The translations under genes and the position numbers were made by a program. Below are positions 16,439 through 24,925 of a stretch of 64,000 nucleotides of DNA, piece after piece (the stretch's first letter is position 1; every line of letters begins with the position of its first letter). The DNA is taken from assembly GCF_051013375.1 (NCBI RefSeq), contig NZ_CP142125.1, one strand, 5' to 3'. The notes beneath the pieces are model-generated. The model ran no database searches. It was not told where the DNA came from and worked only from the letters and a program-made list of their open reading frames with translations. Origin of the DNA: Kordia algicida. Its GTDB lineage: Bacteria; Bacteroidota; Bacteroidia; Flavobacteriales; Flavobacteriaceae.

Positions 16439-16617
16439 GGGTAATCGTAATTATTGAATTTTAGCAAATGTACTTCTTTTGAAATGACGATGGAAAATTT
16501 CTTAGCGATAAATTTTAGCAATTTGTCTGAAATGACTTTTTAAAATTTAGCTGTTGTCGTTTCAGAAAAATACTTTTTAAAGCCATTTTTTCAAACTTTA
16601 GTGTATTTTTGGCAGAG

Positions 16618-17364
16618 ATGATTACTTTTTTAAAGAACATAGCAATCTTAATTTGGCGCGTTTGGTTTTACCTTTTAGTGCTTCTTCCGATACTTATATT
16701 TTTCCCTTTACTCCTTTTATTTACTGCAAGTGAAAAGCTATATCCTCAGTTTTTTTGGATTGCTCGAAATTTCTGGGCGAGACCAATTTTGTTCGGAATG
16801 GGATTTATCACAAAGTTTAAAAAAGAAGAAGAAATCATCAAAGGAAAAAGTTACATGCTTATTGCCAATCATACGAGCATGACTGATATTATGCTGATGT
16901 TGGTCGCGTCTAAAAATCCTTTTGTTTTTGTGGGAAAAAAAGAACTTTCAAAGATTCCCATTTTTGGTTTTTTCTACAAGCGAACGTGTATTTTGGTCGA
17001 TAGAGGAAGTGCAAGAAGCCGAAAAGCCGTGTATGACAGTGCGCAAAAGCGACTCAATCAAGGCATGAGTATTTGTATTTTCCCGGAAGGACGAGTTCCT
17101 GAAGAAGATATTTTATTAGACGAATTTAAAGATGGTGCCTTTCGTTTGGCAATAGAACATCAAATTCCAATTGTACCGATGACGTTTGCCGATAATAAAA
17201 AACGATTTTCGTATACTTTTTTTAGTGGTTCGCCAGGTCGTATGCGTGTTACAATTCACAAATTTTTAAGTACAGCAGGAAAAGAAGTTGCAGATAAAAA
17301 AGAACTGAGTAAAACCGCACGCGATATTATTTTGAAAGAGCTAGAAGCTTATGGTGCTTTTTAA
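16618..17364 (+). CDS. plsC: 1-acyl-sn-glycerol-3-phosphate acyltransferase
   Basis: A 248-residue PlsC-type acyltransferase making phosphatidic acid at the inner membrane. The N-terminus has one or two membrane segments (LIWRVWFYLLVLLPILIFFP). The catalytic NHx4D motif is NHTSMTD (H85, D90) and the acyl-acceptor motif is IFPEGRVPEED. ATG 16618 is preferred to TTG 16609, because 16604-16611 reads TATTTTTG, a Bacteroidetes -7 element, which would put the transcript start at or next to the ATG. Ends before a strong hairpin. Divergent from trpS. Confidence 0.9.
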   Translation: MITFLKNIAILIWRVWFYLLVLLPILIFFPLLLLFTASEKLYPQFFWIARNFWARPILFGMGFITKFKKEEEIIKGKSYMLIANHTSMTDIMLMLVASKNPFVFVGKKELSKIPIFGFFYKRTCILVDRGSARSRKAVYDSAQKRLNQGMSICIFPEGRVPEEDILLDEFKDGAFRLAIEHQIPIVPMTFADNKKRFSYTFFSGSPGRMRVTIHKFLSTAGKEVADKKELSKTARDIILKELEAYGAF

Positions 17365-17371
17365 AAACATA

Positions 17372-17409
17372 AAAAAACCGCTTCCTTATTGTATAAGAAA
17401 ACGGTTTTT
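17372..17409. terminator. Bidirectional terminator after plsC
   Basis: AAAACCG...CTTAT / ATAAG...CGGTTTTT around TGT, with T run on the plus strand and A run behind. It also serves the minus-strand gene ending at 17464. Confidence 0.75.
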
Positions 17410-17463
17410 ATGGCAAACATCACTGCTTTTAAGGTATATGGCAATACCTAACCAACTAAAAAA

Positions 17464-19203
17464 CTAAAACCTAAAACTGACACCTGTATAAACTCCTACC
17501 GAGTAAGGTTTAAAGTTGCCAGTATTTCCTGAAAATGTATTTAACTGATATTTTAGCATTGGCTCTACATTGACTTCAATTTGTTTGGAAACCTTATAAT
17601 CTATTCCGAGACCAATATTTGTGCTAAAACTCACATCATTTACATTCGTAGCTTCTCCTATTTCTGTGAAAACTTCAGGAGAATCTAATACAATACTATT
17701 CTCTGTTAGCAATAGTGTACTTACACCACCAATAACATTAACTCCTAATTTTTTATCAACCAAAGCGTATTTCAATTCTACAGGAACTTCAATATAACTC
17801 ATACGCTGATTTAAGTTTCCTTCTATTTGTTTCTCTCTAATAGACGATTCTGTACTTGGCAATTGATATTGTGAAAACACCACATTTGATGGCGCTTGAC
17901 GATCTTTAATATCAAACGAATTGTTATTTCCTCTAAACTGAATGGTTGTCAAATCTGTTCCATCAATAGAAGGAACCAACGCAATATCTCGAGTACTGTA
18001 GCTGTAATCTACTTTGTGAATTCCTGAACGAACTGTCAATCTTTTATTCACGTCGTAACCAACATTTACACCATAACTAAAGTTAACATCTCCTGTTTTT
18101 GAATTATCAGCAAATGTTTCGTCAATTGGAGAACCATTACTTAATGTATTGTAATATACAGGCGATGCATTTGGCGAAATTGACCATCTTTTTGGAGTTG
18201 CTTCTGCAATGTCTGTTTTGTCTTTTTCTAAATCGTATAAATCATTAATTTCATCCAATAGTGATTTTTTAATAGGATCATCTTTCTTTACTTCGGCAAC
18301 AGCTGTTTCCGTAGTTGTTGCATCCGTATTAGTGCTTGTGTTTGTATTAGATGAATTTGAATTTGTTGTATTGTTTTGTGCGACTGCTGTCGAATTGGAA
18401 TTCGTAACAGGGTTTGTGTTTGTCTCAGCACCATTTTCACCATTTTGAACGTCATTCGTAGTCACATTCGTATTGTTTGATGAATTATTTTGAGCAACAG
18501 TATTTCCAAATCTATCAAGACCATTTACCGTATTTTGAGACGTATTTGTGGTCGTTCCATTTATTGCATTCGAATTGTTATTTTGTGTCGAATTTGAATT
18601 GGCAACGGCGTTTTCTTGGTTTATGGTATTGTAATTTTGAATGGAATTTGGTTGCAATCTATCGTTAGATGATTGTTTCGAATTGCCATTAGAATTTGAG
18701 TTTATTTCATCTTGATTTACCACAGCATTTTGCAACGCATTTCCTTTTTGAATACTGCTGTCGCTTCCATCTTTCAATTCATTGCCATCACTGTCAAGTC
18801 CGTTTTTATTTTCATTGGCAATACGTTCCTGGTTTTGCAATACATTATCAGAAGAATTCTGTTGCTTGTTTGATGAATTTTGCTCTGAATTTGTAATGTT
18901 TCTGTTAGCATCGTTGTCACGCGAATCATCATTAGTTGTAGTGGTAACTTTTTCGTCAGTACCAATTCCAGTTTTATCAGAATTTAAAAATTCATTCCCA
19001 ATAAAAAAGAACAGGACGATTGCGGCGGCAATTCCAGCAGCTCTGTACAACCACGGAAGAAAGACAATGCCTTTTTTATCTTTCTCAGCTTCTTTTGCGT
19101 CTAATTTTTCGGATATTTTATCCCATAACGCAGGGTCGGGAGAAGCTTCAAAATCTTTGAAACTGTCCTGAAACAGTTGATCTATATTTTTTTTATCACT
19201 CAT
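17464..19203 (-). CDS. Inner-membrane-anchored protein with Asn-rich linker and outer-membrane beta-barrel domain (sigma-factor partner)
   Basis: A 579-residue protein. The N-terminal about 50 residues (MSDKKNIDQLFQDSFKDFEASPDPALWDKISEKL) resemble the cytosolic part of Bacteroidetes anti-sigma-type proteins. A transmembrane helix follows at about 51-70 (YRAAGIAAAIVLFFFIGNEF). Then come about 250 residues of low-complexity Asn/Ser/Thr/Asp/Gln (for example NSNSTQNNNSNAINGTTTNT), long enough to span the periplasm. The last about 230 residues form a PorT-like outer-membrane beta-barrel ending in an aromatic residue (VGVYTGVSFRF). The stop codon side reads away from the sigma gene, whose last bases overlap this gene's ATG by 4, so the pair is co-transcribed. 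It could pass an outer-membrane signal to the sigma factor. Architecture seen; role inferred. Confidence 0.75.
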   Translation of the reverse strand: MSDKKNIDQLFQDSFKDFEASPDPALWDKISEKLDAKEAEKDKKGIVFLPWLYRAAGIAAAIVLFFFIGNEFLNSDKTGIGTDEKVTTTTNDDSRDNDANRNITNSEQNSSNKQQNSSDNVLQNQERIANENKNGLDSDGNELKDGSDSSIQKGNALQNAVVNQDEINSNSNGNSKQSSNDRLQPNSIQNYNTINQENAVANSNSTQNNNSNAINGTTTNTSQNTVNGLDRFGNTVAQNNSSNNTNVTTNDVQNGENGAETNTNPVTNSNSTAVAQNNTTNSNSSNTNTSTNTDATTTETAVAEVKKDDPIKKSLLDEINDLYDLEKDKTDIAEATPKRWSISPNASPVYYNTLSNGSPIDETFADNSKTGDVNFSYGVNVGYDVNKRLTVRSGIHKVDYSYSTRDIALVPSIDGTDLTTIQFRGNNNSFDIKDRQAPSNVVFSQYQLPSTESSIREKQIEGNLNQRMSYIEVPVELKYALVDKKLGVNVIGGVSTLLLTENSIVLDSPEVFTEIGEATNVNDVSFSTNIGLGIDYKVSKQIEVNVEPMLKYQLNTFSGNTGNFKPYSVGVYTGVSFRF

Positions 19204-19736
19204 TGATGGCGATTTTTTTTTTTAAACGATTCTATCTTATTCTTCAAAATCATCCGTGCTCTTGCTAGGTTTGACTTTGAAGTTCCTTGCGAAATGCCTA
19301 ACATTTCTGCAATTTCTTGATGTGAATAATCATCAAGGACATATAAATTAAATACCAATCGATATCGATCGGGTAATTCTTGTACAATACTTAACAGATA
19401 ATCTATTGAGATATCTTCTTCATATACCGAAACAGGTTCATCTTTTAAAACTCGTTCGTTTACAACTTCAAAAGCACCTTTGCCTCTATATTTTTGAAGC
19501 ACGGTGTTTACGGTAATTCTTCTAAGCCAACCTTCAAACGAGCCTTTAAATGTATATTGCCCAATTTTTTCAAAAATAACCATAAAGCTATCTTGCAGAT
19601 TATCTTCCGCTTCAACCTTGTTCCGAGAGTACTTTAAGCTAGTTGCGTATAGTTTTTTTGCGTATTCTCTATACAGTTGTGCTTGTGCATCACGGTCGTT
19701 ATTCTTACATTTATGTATGAGTTGTTCTAAACTCAC
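19200..19736 (-). CDS. RNA polymerase ECF-type sigma-70 factor
   Basis: A 178-residue ECF sigma factor. Region 2 is REYAKKLYATSLKYSRNKVEAEDNLQDSF..IFEKIGQYTFKGSFEGWLRRITVN, and region 4 is LPDRYRLVFNLYVLDDYSHQEIAEMLGISQGTSKSNLARARMIL. It would direct RNA polymerase to a small set of envelope-related promoters. It overlaps the membrane/beta-barrel protein gene by four bases (ATGA), the usual arrangement of ECF sigma and its regulator. The promoter is within 19737-19767, downstream of a lipoprotein gene. Confidence 0.93.
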   Translation of the reverse strand: MSLEQLIHKCKNNDRDAQAQLYREYAKKLYATSLKYSRNKVEAEDNLQDSFMVIFEKIGQYTFKGSFEGWLRRITVNTVLQKYRGKGAFEVVNERVLKDEPVSVYEEDISIDYLLSIVQELPDRYRLVFNLYVLDDYSHQEIAEMLGISQGTSKSNLARARMILKNKIESFKKKNRHQ

Positions 19737-19767
19737 TCGGTCTGTTGGTTTTGTTTAGTAGCTTATT

Positions 19768-20187
19768 TTAGTTGTTGACAGATACTTCGTATATCAAATA
19801 CATATCTTGTCCGTTGTCATCCTTTCCTTGCCAAAACCTAAACGTATACGGCTCGTCATCAAGCACGCTGAAACTAAAAGTTTCGGTTTTAAAATCATCT
19901 TCTAAGGCTTCACAGTCATTTCCAGAAGTTACAAAGTTTACTACGGCAATAGTTCGTACATTTCCGGTTTCTTGTAAGTATTGAAAATTACTAAATGAAT
20001 GACATGTTGAAGGACGTTTGTAAGTTACACTGATAGTATGTGTATCTCCAAAGTTAAATTCTTCAGGCATTTCTACAGTTTCAATTGGGATAAATTCAAA
20101 CTGAAAATCGGCCGTATTATCATCAACCGAACATGAACTGAACAATGTCAATCCTGCTACTAAAGCTAAAAATAATATCTTCTTCAT
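19768..20187 (-). CDS. Small lipoprotein of unknown function
   Basis: A 139-residue lipoprotein with lipobox LFSSCS (Cys19). The mature part is beta-rich with conserved Cys pairs (PSTCHSF, GNDCEAL), about one immunoglobulin-like or lipocalin-like domain. It lies upstream of the sigma factor gene on the same strand with a 31-base gap and might be co-transcribed with the sigma system. I do not recognise the family. The end EVSVNN shows no sorting signal. Confidence 0.7.
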   Translation of the reverse strand: MKKILFLALVAGLTLFSSCSVDDNTADFQFEFIPIETVEMPEEFNFGDTHTISVTYKRPSTCHSFSNFQYLQETGNVRTIAVVNFVTSGNDCEALEDDFKTETFSFSVLDDEPYTFRFWQGKDDNGQDMYLIYEVSVNN

Positions 20188-20252
20188 AAGTTAAAATATA
20201 AACTACTTTTTCAAGTAGATGCTTAAATATACAAATGGTTGCGTTTAAAAAT

Positions 20253-20284
20253 AAAAAAAATCCCGAGAAGGGATTTTTTTAAAG
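20253..20284. terminator. Bidirectional terminator after recA
   Basis: AAAAATCCCGAGAAGGGATTTTT: arms AAATCCC/GGGATTT with A and T tracts on both sides. The recA stop codon is 37 bases away. Confidence 0.8.
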
Positions 20285-20320
20285 TATTTATTCTGAATGT
20301 TGCAATTAGCAATTTAAAAA

Positions 20321-21328
20321 TCAACTATTTGCAATAGCATCTTTTATTTTGATTTCAAGTTCTTCTAGCAACTCTGGGTTATCTTCTAATAAAGTCTTTA
20401 CAGCGTCTCGTCCTTGCCCAAGTTTAGAATCGCCATAACTAAACCATGAACCACTCTTTTTAATGATTTCATAGTTGACACCGATATCTAAAATTTCACC
20501 AACTTTAGAAACTCCAGCGCCATACATAATATCAAATTCTACTGTTTTAAAAGGTGGCGCAACTTTGTTTTTTACCACTTTTACACGTGTTTTGTTACCT
20601 TTTACTTCGCCATCTGTTCCTTTTATTTGTGTAGAACGTCTAATATCTAAACGAACAGAAGCATAAAACTTTAAGGCATTTCCACCAGTAGTAGTTTCAG
20701 GATTTCCAAACATCACACCAATTTTTTCACGCAATTGGTTGATAAAGATCACGGTACAGTTTGTTTTACTGATAGAAGCTGTCAATTTACGAAGTGCTTG
20801 TGACATTAAACGAGCGTGTAATCCCATTTTCGAATCACCCATTTCTCCTTCAATCTCACTTTTTGGTGTTAACGCAGCAACCGAGTCAATTACGACAATG
20901 TCAATAGCGCCTGAACGAATTAAATTGTCAGCAATTTCTAATGCTTGTTCTCCATGATCTGGTTGAGAAATAATTAAATTGTCAATATCAACGCCTAAAC
21001 TCTCAGCATAAAAACGATCAAATGCGTGTTCAGCATCAATAAAAGCAGCAATTCCACCTGCTTTTTGCGCTTCTGCAATGGCATGTAATGTTAAGGTAGT
21101 TTTACCAGACGATTCAGGTCCGTAAATCTCAATCACTCTCCCACGTGGATATCCACCAACACCTAAGGCAATATCTAATCCTAATGATCCTGAAGAAATG
21201 GCATCTACATCCACAACTGCTTGGTCACTCATTTTCATCACAGTACCTTTTCCATAAGTTTTGTCTAACTTATCTAAGGTAAGTTTTAATGCTTTTAATT
21301 TTGCTTCTTTTTCTTTGTCTGAACTCAT
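20321..21328 (-). CDS. recA: Recombinase RecA
   Basis: A 335-residue RecA. The Walker A is GPESSGKTT starting at residue 70; other marks are LIISQPDHGEQALEIADNL, VIDSVAALTPKSEIEGEMGD and FINQLREKIGVMFGNPETTTGGNALKFYASVRLD, the conserved ATPase and L2 loop region. The C-terminus ends IKIKDAIANS. It catalyses strand exchange in homologous recombination and activates LexA-type repressors. An upstream region of about 640 bases holds a structured element; no SOS box could be identified with confidence. Confidence 0.98.
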   Translation of the reverse strand: MSSDKEKEAKLKALKLTLDKLDKTYGKGTVMKMSDQAVVDVDAISSGSLGLDIALGVGGYPRGRVIEIYGPESSGKTTLTLHAIAEAQKAGGIAAFIDAEHAFDRFYAESLGVDIDNLIISQPDHGEQALEIADNLIRSGAIDIVVIDSVAALTPKSEIEGEMGDSKMGLHARLMSQALRKLTASISKTNCTVIFINQLREKIGVMFGNPETTTGGNALKFYASVRLDIRRSTQIKGTDGEVKGNKTRVKVVKNKVAPPFKTVEFDIMYGAGVSKVGEILDIGVNYEIIKKSGSWFSYGDSKLGQGRDAVKTLLEDNPELLEELEIKIKDAIANS

Positions 21329-21518
21329 TATGTCAATTTTCTATTAATTTGAACGATGCTAAATTACCATTTCTTTTTGCTGAAAACAATTCGCAACTTC
21401 TCATTTTAGATAAATACACTCAAAAAAAAATAATAGTTGGACGCAACCTTTTTCAAAAACGTGTATCTATTAAATAAAATAGCTTAGAAAAAATGAGAAT
21501 TTCAAACAAATTTATTTA

Positions 21519-21677
21519 CAATACACGAGACAACGCCTCGGTTCCATTATTCGGGAATTGCAGGCTAGACGGTGGCTAGCTTCATTGTTAATTCTATTAT
21601 TTAATAGAAAAATTTAATATTAACAATGAATTAGCTAGTAAAAGTGCTTCTTACCACAAGAAGCACTTTTATTTTTC
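21519..21677 (+). ncRNA. Candidate structured non-coding RNA with terminator
   Basis: Between recA and trhO. Folding by eye gives three stems. The first is GCCT...GGTTCC/GGAATT...AGGC (21538-21568, with G-U pairs). The second is a long stem CTAGCT(TCATTGTTAAT) with ATTAACAATGA-att-AGCTAG (21577-21638), whose loop contains a second palindrome TCTATTA-TT-TAATAGA. The third is a perfect terminator AAAAGTGCTTCTT/AAGAAGCACTTTT (21642-21672) with T run. No open frame crosses it. This looks like a 150-160 base RNA on the plus strand. I do not recognise it as 6S, tmRNA or SRP RNA. Confidence 0.5.
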
Positions 21678-21703
21678 CCGTAGTTGCAGTAAAAACTATT
21701 TTT

Positions 21704-21733
21704 TAAGCGTCAAAAACGCTCTTTTTTATCCTC
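21704..21733 (+). terminator. Second hairpin terminator
   Basis: AAGCGTCAAAAACGCTCTTTTTT: arms AGCGT/ACGCT with loop CAAAA and a T run. It is 30 bases after the terminator of the candidate RNA and before the trhO promoter region. Confidence 0.6.
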
Positions 21734-21928
21734 ATTTCAGCTATTTTTAGGGTGTAATTTTTTCCAAAAACAGCATGTGCTGATGTAATTTTTTTTCTTT
21801 TCACACTCAATTACATTTCTAAAAATACAGTTTTCATTTCATTAATCACTGATATAATGTATAAGCGTATGTTTTTTTGTGTAAGCGTTGTTTTTCTTGA
21901 TAAAATGTGGAAATTTCACTAAAAAACG

Positions 21929-21936
21929 TATTTTTG
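21929..21936 (+). promoter_or_regulatory. Promoter -7 element before trhO
   Basis: TATTTTTG matches TAnnTTTG and lies about 39 bases before the ATG. The -33 TTTG is not convincing. Confidence 0.35.
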
Positions 21937-21974
21937 CCGAAAATATTCACTTTAAACTTAAAAATTGATATAGC

Positions 21975-23006
21975 ATGCAACTGTACAATAAATTAAGTGC
22001 TAAAGAAAGAGCAGAACTTATCGAAAAAGCGGGTAAAGATCGCATGACGATATCTTTCTACAAGTACGCCAACATTGGAAATCCTGAAATTTTACGAAAT
22101 CATTTATTCATTAACTGGGACAAAATAGACGTTTTAGGTAGAATTTATGTGTCTTATGAAGGCATTAATGCACAACTATCTGTGCCAGCCGAAAATTTCA
22201 ATACCTTCAAAGATCATTTAGACACAATCACATTTCTAGAAAATGTACGTCTTAATGTGGCAATTGAACAAGATAATATGTCTTTCTTAAAGCTAAAAGT
22301 GAAAGTTAGAGATAAGATTGTTGCAGATGGATTAAATGACGAAAGTTTTGATGTCACAAATAAAGGTGTACATGTTGCCGCAGAAAAATTCAACGAATTA
22401 CTCGATGATAAAAATACCATTCTGGTAGATATGCGAAATCATTATGAAAGTGAAATTGGTCATTTTCAAGGAGCTATCACACCAGATGTAGATACGTTTA
22501 GAGAATCATTACCAATTATTGAAGACGACTTAAAAGAATACAAAGAAGACAAAAACTTGGTCATGTATTGTACAGGTGGTATTCGTTGTGAAAAAGCCAG
22601 TGCCTACTTCAAACACAAAGGTTTCAAAAAAGTATATCAGCTAGAAGGCGGAATTATCAATTATGCGCGCCAAGTAGAAGCACAAAACTTAGAAAACAAA
22701 TTTATTGGTAAAAACTTCGTATTCGATCATCGACGTGGTGAGCGTATTTCAGATGATATCATTGCCAACTGTCATCAATGTGGAAATCCTTGTGATACGC
22801 ATGTAAACTGTGCCAATGAAGCATGTCATTTACTATTCATTCAATGTGAAGCGTGCGCTGAAAAAATGGACGATTGTTGTTCTGCGGAATGTAAAGAAGT
22901 GCATAACTTGCCAAAAGAAGTGCAAAAAGAATTGCGTAAAGGGAAAGAAGTCAGCAACAAAATTTTCAAAAAAGGAAGATCGGAAGTACTCAAGTATAAA
23001 AAGTAG
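21975..23006 (+). CDS. trhO: tRNA uridine(34) hydroxylase TrhO (rhodanese)
   Basis: A 343-residue protein of the UPF0176/YceA family. The N-terminal part (KISFYKYANIGNPEILRNHLFINWDKIDVLGRIYVSYEGINAQ) is the family's acylphosphatase-like domain. A rhodanese domain follows with active-site Cys199 in CTGGIRCEKASAYF. A C-terminal Cys-rich, probably zinc-binding tail is CHQCGNPC...CEACAEKMDDCCSAEC. TrhO uses oxygen to make 5-hydroxyuridine at tRNA position 34. The C-terminal 25 residues are Lys-rich. Plus-strand gene reading toward ricT. Confidence 0.9.
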   Translation: MQLYNKLSAKERAELIEKAGKDRMTISFYKYANIGNPEILRNHLFINWDKIDVLGRIYVSYEGINAQLSVPAENFNTFKDHLDTITFLENVRLNVAIEQDNMSFLKLKVKVRDKIVADGLNDESFDVTNKGVHVAAEKFNELLDDKNTILVDMRNHYESEIGHFQGAITPDVDTFRESLPIIEDDLKEYKEDKNLVMYCTGGIRCEKASAYFKHKGFKKVYQLEGGIINYARQVEAQNLENKFIGKNFVFDHRRGERISDDIIANCHQCGNPCDTHVNCANEACHLLFIQCEACAEKMDDCCSAECKEVHNLPKEVQKELRKGKEVSNKIFKKGRSEVLKYKK

Positions 23007-23106
23007 ATTTTCGATGCTACAGAAATAATCCTATCTTTACAACTTTAGAAAAAAGTACGAACCCTATATCTGCATATCCCGAATTGCAGATTCTATATAT
23101 AAAAAT

Positions 23107-24438
23107 ATGAGTTGTAACAGTTGTTCAACTGGTAAAGATGGTCAACCAAGAGGCTGCAAGAACAATGGTACTTGTGGCACTGATAGTTGTAACAAACTAA
23201 CTGTATTCAATTGGTTATCAAACATGTCGCTACCGAGCAGTCAGAAACCTTTTGACTGTGTTGAGGTGCGTTTTAAAAACAGTAGAAAACATTTTTACAG
23301 AAATACAGAAAATTTATCGCTTAGTATTGGAGACATTGTAGCTACAGAAGCTTCTCCAGGACATGATGTCGGAATTGTAACTCTTACTGGAGAATTGGTA
23401 AGAGTACAAATGAAGAAGAAAAAAGTAAGTCCAACGAGCGAAGATGTCAAAAAAATATACCGAAAAGCATCTCAAAAAGACATTGATGTTTGGTCGCGTG
23501 CACGCGATAGAGAAGAAGGAATCAAGAAGCGTTCGCGCGAATTAGCAATTGCGCTTGGTTTGCAAATGAAAATCTCAGATGTAGAATTTCAAGGAGATGG
23601 CTCCAAAGCAACGTTTTATTACACTGCGGAAGATCGTGTAGATTTTCGTCAGTTAATCAAAGACATGGCAAAAGCCTTTAGCATTCGTATTGAAATGCGT
23701 CAAATTGGTTTTCGTCAAGAAGCAGCTCGCTTAGGCGGAATTGGCTCATGTGGACGCGAACTTTGCTGTTCAACATGGTTGACCGATTTTCGCTCTGTAA
23801 ATACAGCTGCCGCTAGATATCAGCAACTTTCGTTAAACCCTCAAAAACTAGCAGGACAATGCGGAAAACTAAAATGCTGTCTCAACTTTGAATTAGATGC
23901 ATACCTAGAAGCATTAAAGCAATTTCCAAAAAGCGATGTAAAATTATACACCGAAAAAGGAATTGCAGTTTGCCAAAAAACGGATATCTTTAAAGGACAC
24001 ATTTGGTACGCGTATGAAGGGGAATGGATGAATTGGCACAAACTTACCACCGATCAAGCCAATGAAATCATTGCGATGAATGTGAAAAAAGAAAAAGTAA
24101 TAAGTTTAGAAGAATACGCATTAGAACTTATTGAAGAAGATACTAAAACAAACTTTGAAAACGTTGTAGGTCAAGACAGTCTTACACGATTTGATAAAAA
24201 ACCCACTCGAAACCGAAAAAGAAGAGGCGCTCAAAACAAGAAAAGACGCAGAAACAACAACAATGCTGGCAACAAAGCTACTGCAAAAACAGGCGGAAAC
24301 CCGAAAAAAAGCAACAATCAAAATGCTAAAAAAGGAAATCATCCAAATGCAAAAAACAGTACCAAAAACGCCAACAAAAACAGGAACAAGAATAACAACA
24401 GACGTAAAAAATCGAATAAAAATGCAAAACCAAAGTAA
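23107..24438 (+). CDS. ricT: RicT/PSP1-domain protein
   Basis: A 443-residue protein. It starts with Cys-rich MSCNSCSTGKDGQPRGCKNNGTC, and the central PSP1 domain has RMRQIGFRQEAARLGGIGSCGRELCCSTWL and AGQCGKLKCCLNFELDAY, with the many Cys that bind iron-sulfur clusters in RicT (YaaT). The C-terminal about 90 residues are a basic Lys/Asn/Arg low-complexity tail (RRNNNNAGNKATAKTGGNPK), likely nucleic-acid binding. In Bacillus RicT works with RicA and RicF in RNA maturation; in Bacteroidetes the role is unknown. The end overlaps gldH by 17 bases. The upstream region contains TATCTTTA, a -7-like element, about 70 bases before the ATG. Confidence 0.88.
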   Translation: MSCNSCSTGKDGQPRGCKNNGTCGTDSCNKLTVFNWLSNMSLPSSQKPFDCVEVRFKNSRKHFYRNTENLSLSIGDIVATEASPGHDVGIVTLTGELVRVQMKKKKVSPTSEDVKKIYRKASQKDIDVWSRARDREEGIKKRSRELAIALGLQMKISDVEFQGDGSKATFYYTAEDRVDFRQLIKDMAKAFSIRIEMRQIGFRQEAARLGGIGSCGRELCCSTWLTDFRSVNTAAARYQQLSLNPQKLAGQCGKLKCCLNFELDAYLEALKQFPKSDVKLYTEKGIAVCQKTDIFKGHIWYAYEGEWMNWHKLTTDQANEIIAMNVKKEKVISLEEYALELIEEDTKTNFENVVGQDSLTRFDKKPTRNRKRRGAQNKKRRRNNNNAGNKATAKTGGNPKKSNNQNAKKGNHPNAKNSTKNANKNRNKNNNRRKKSNKNAKPK

Positions 24439-24907
24439 AATCGCATTTTTTATAGCTATTCTTAGTATGCTATTCATTTCTTGTGACGGAAATCGTGTGT
24501 ATGACGAATATACGTCCGTAGGAACATCTTGGGACAAAGAAACCTCTTTAAATTTCAAATTTCAACAGCCAGACAGTACAAACAGATACAATTTGTTTGT
24601 CAACGTGAGAAATACAGACGAATATCAATTTCGAAACCTATTTCTTATTGTCAATATGAACTTTCCAAATGGAAATGTCGTTTCAGATACACTAGAATAT
24701 GAAATGGCAAAACCAAATGGAGAATGGCTCGGTAAAGGTATGACGACCAAAGAAAGCAAACTTTGGTACAAAGAAGACGTTCGTTTTCCATACCAAGGAA
24801 TGTATGAAGTAACCATACAACAAGCCATGAGAAAAATTAATGAACCAGACGGAATCCAAAGCTTAAAGGGAATCTCTGAGGTTGGCTTTAGAATTGAAAA
24901 AAAATAG
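24422..24907 (+). CDS. gldH: Gliding motility lipoprotein GldH
   Basis: A 161-residue lipoprotein, start ATG 24422 (MQNQSKIAFFIAILSMLFISCDGNR, lipobox Cys21). The same frame is open upstream inside ricT but that part is a shadow. Mature sequence YDEYTSVGTSWDKETSLNFKF...LYVNVRNTDEY...WLGKGMT...FPYQGMYEVTIQQAMR fits the GldH family, an outer-membrane lipoprotein needed for gliding and linked to the T9SS in Flavobacterium. The start lies 17 bases inside the ricT coding region, which suggests translational coupling. The PBP gene follows at 18 bases, so the three form one operon. Confidence 0.9.
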   Translation: MQNQSKIAFFIAILSMLFISCDGNRVYDEYTSVGTSWDKETSLNFKFQQPDSTNRYNLFVNVRNTDEYQFRNLFLIVNMNFPNGNVVSDTLEYEMAKPNGEWLGKGMTTKESKLWYKEDVRFPYQGMYEVTIQQAMRKINEPDGIQSLKGISEVGFRIEKK

Positions 24908-24925
24908 TACAAACAACGTATTGAA

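Noticed and set aside
18209..19171. Several plus-strand open frames opposite the Asn-rich protein
   Set aside because: They arise from low-complexity sequence read backwards (hydrophobic F/S/L text from Asn/Thr codons); no features of real proteins.
21519..21677. 6S or tmRNA gene
   Set aside because: There is no long central-bubble hairpin as in 6S, nor an Ala-type acceptor end and tag frame as in tmRNA.
24191..24421. Extension of gldH upstream inside ricT
   Set aside because: The frame is open but reads Lys/Thr-rich text from the basic tail region of ricT; the signal peptide and lipobox set the start at 24422.
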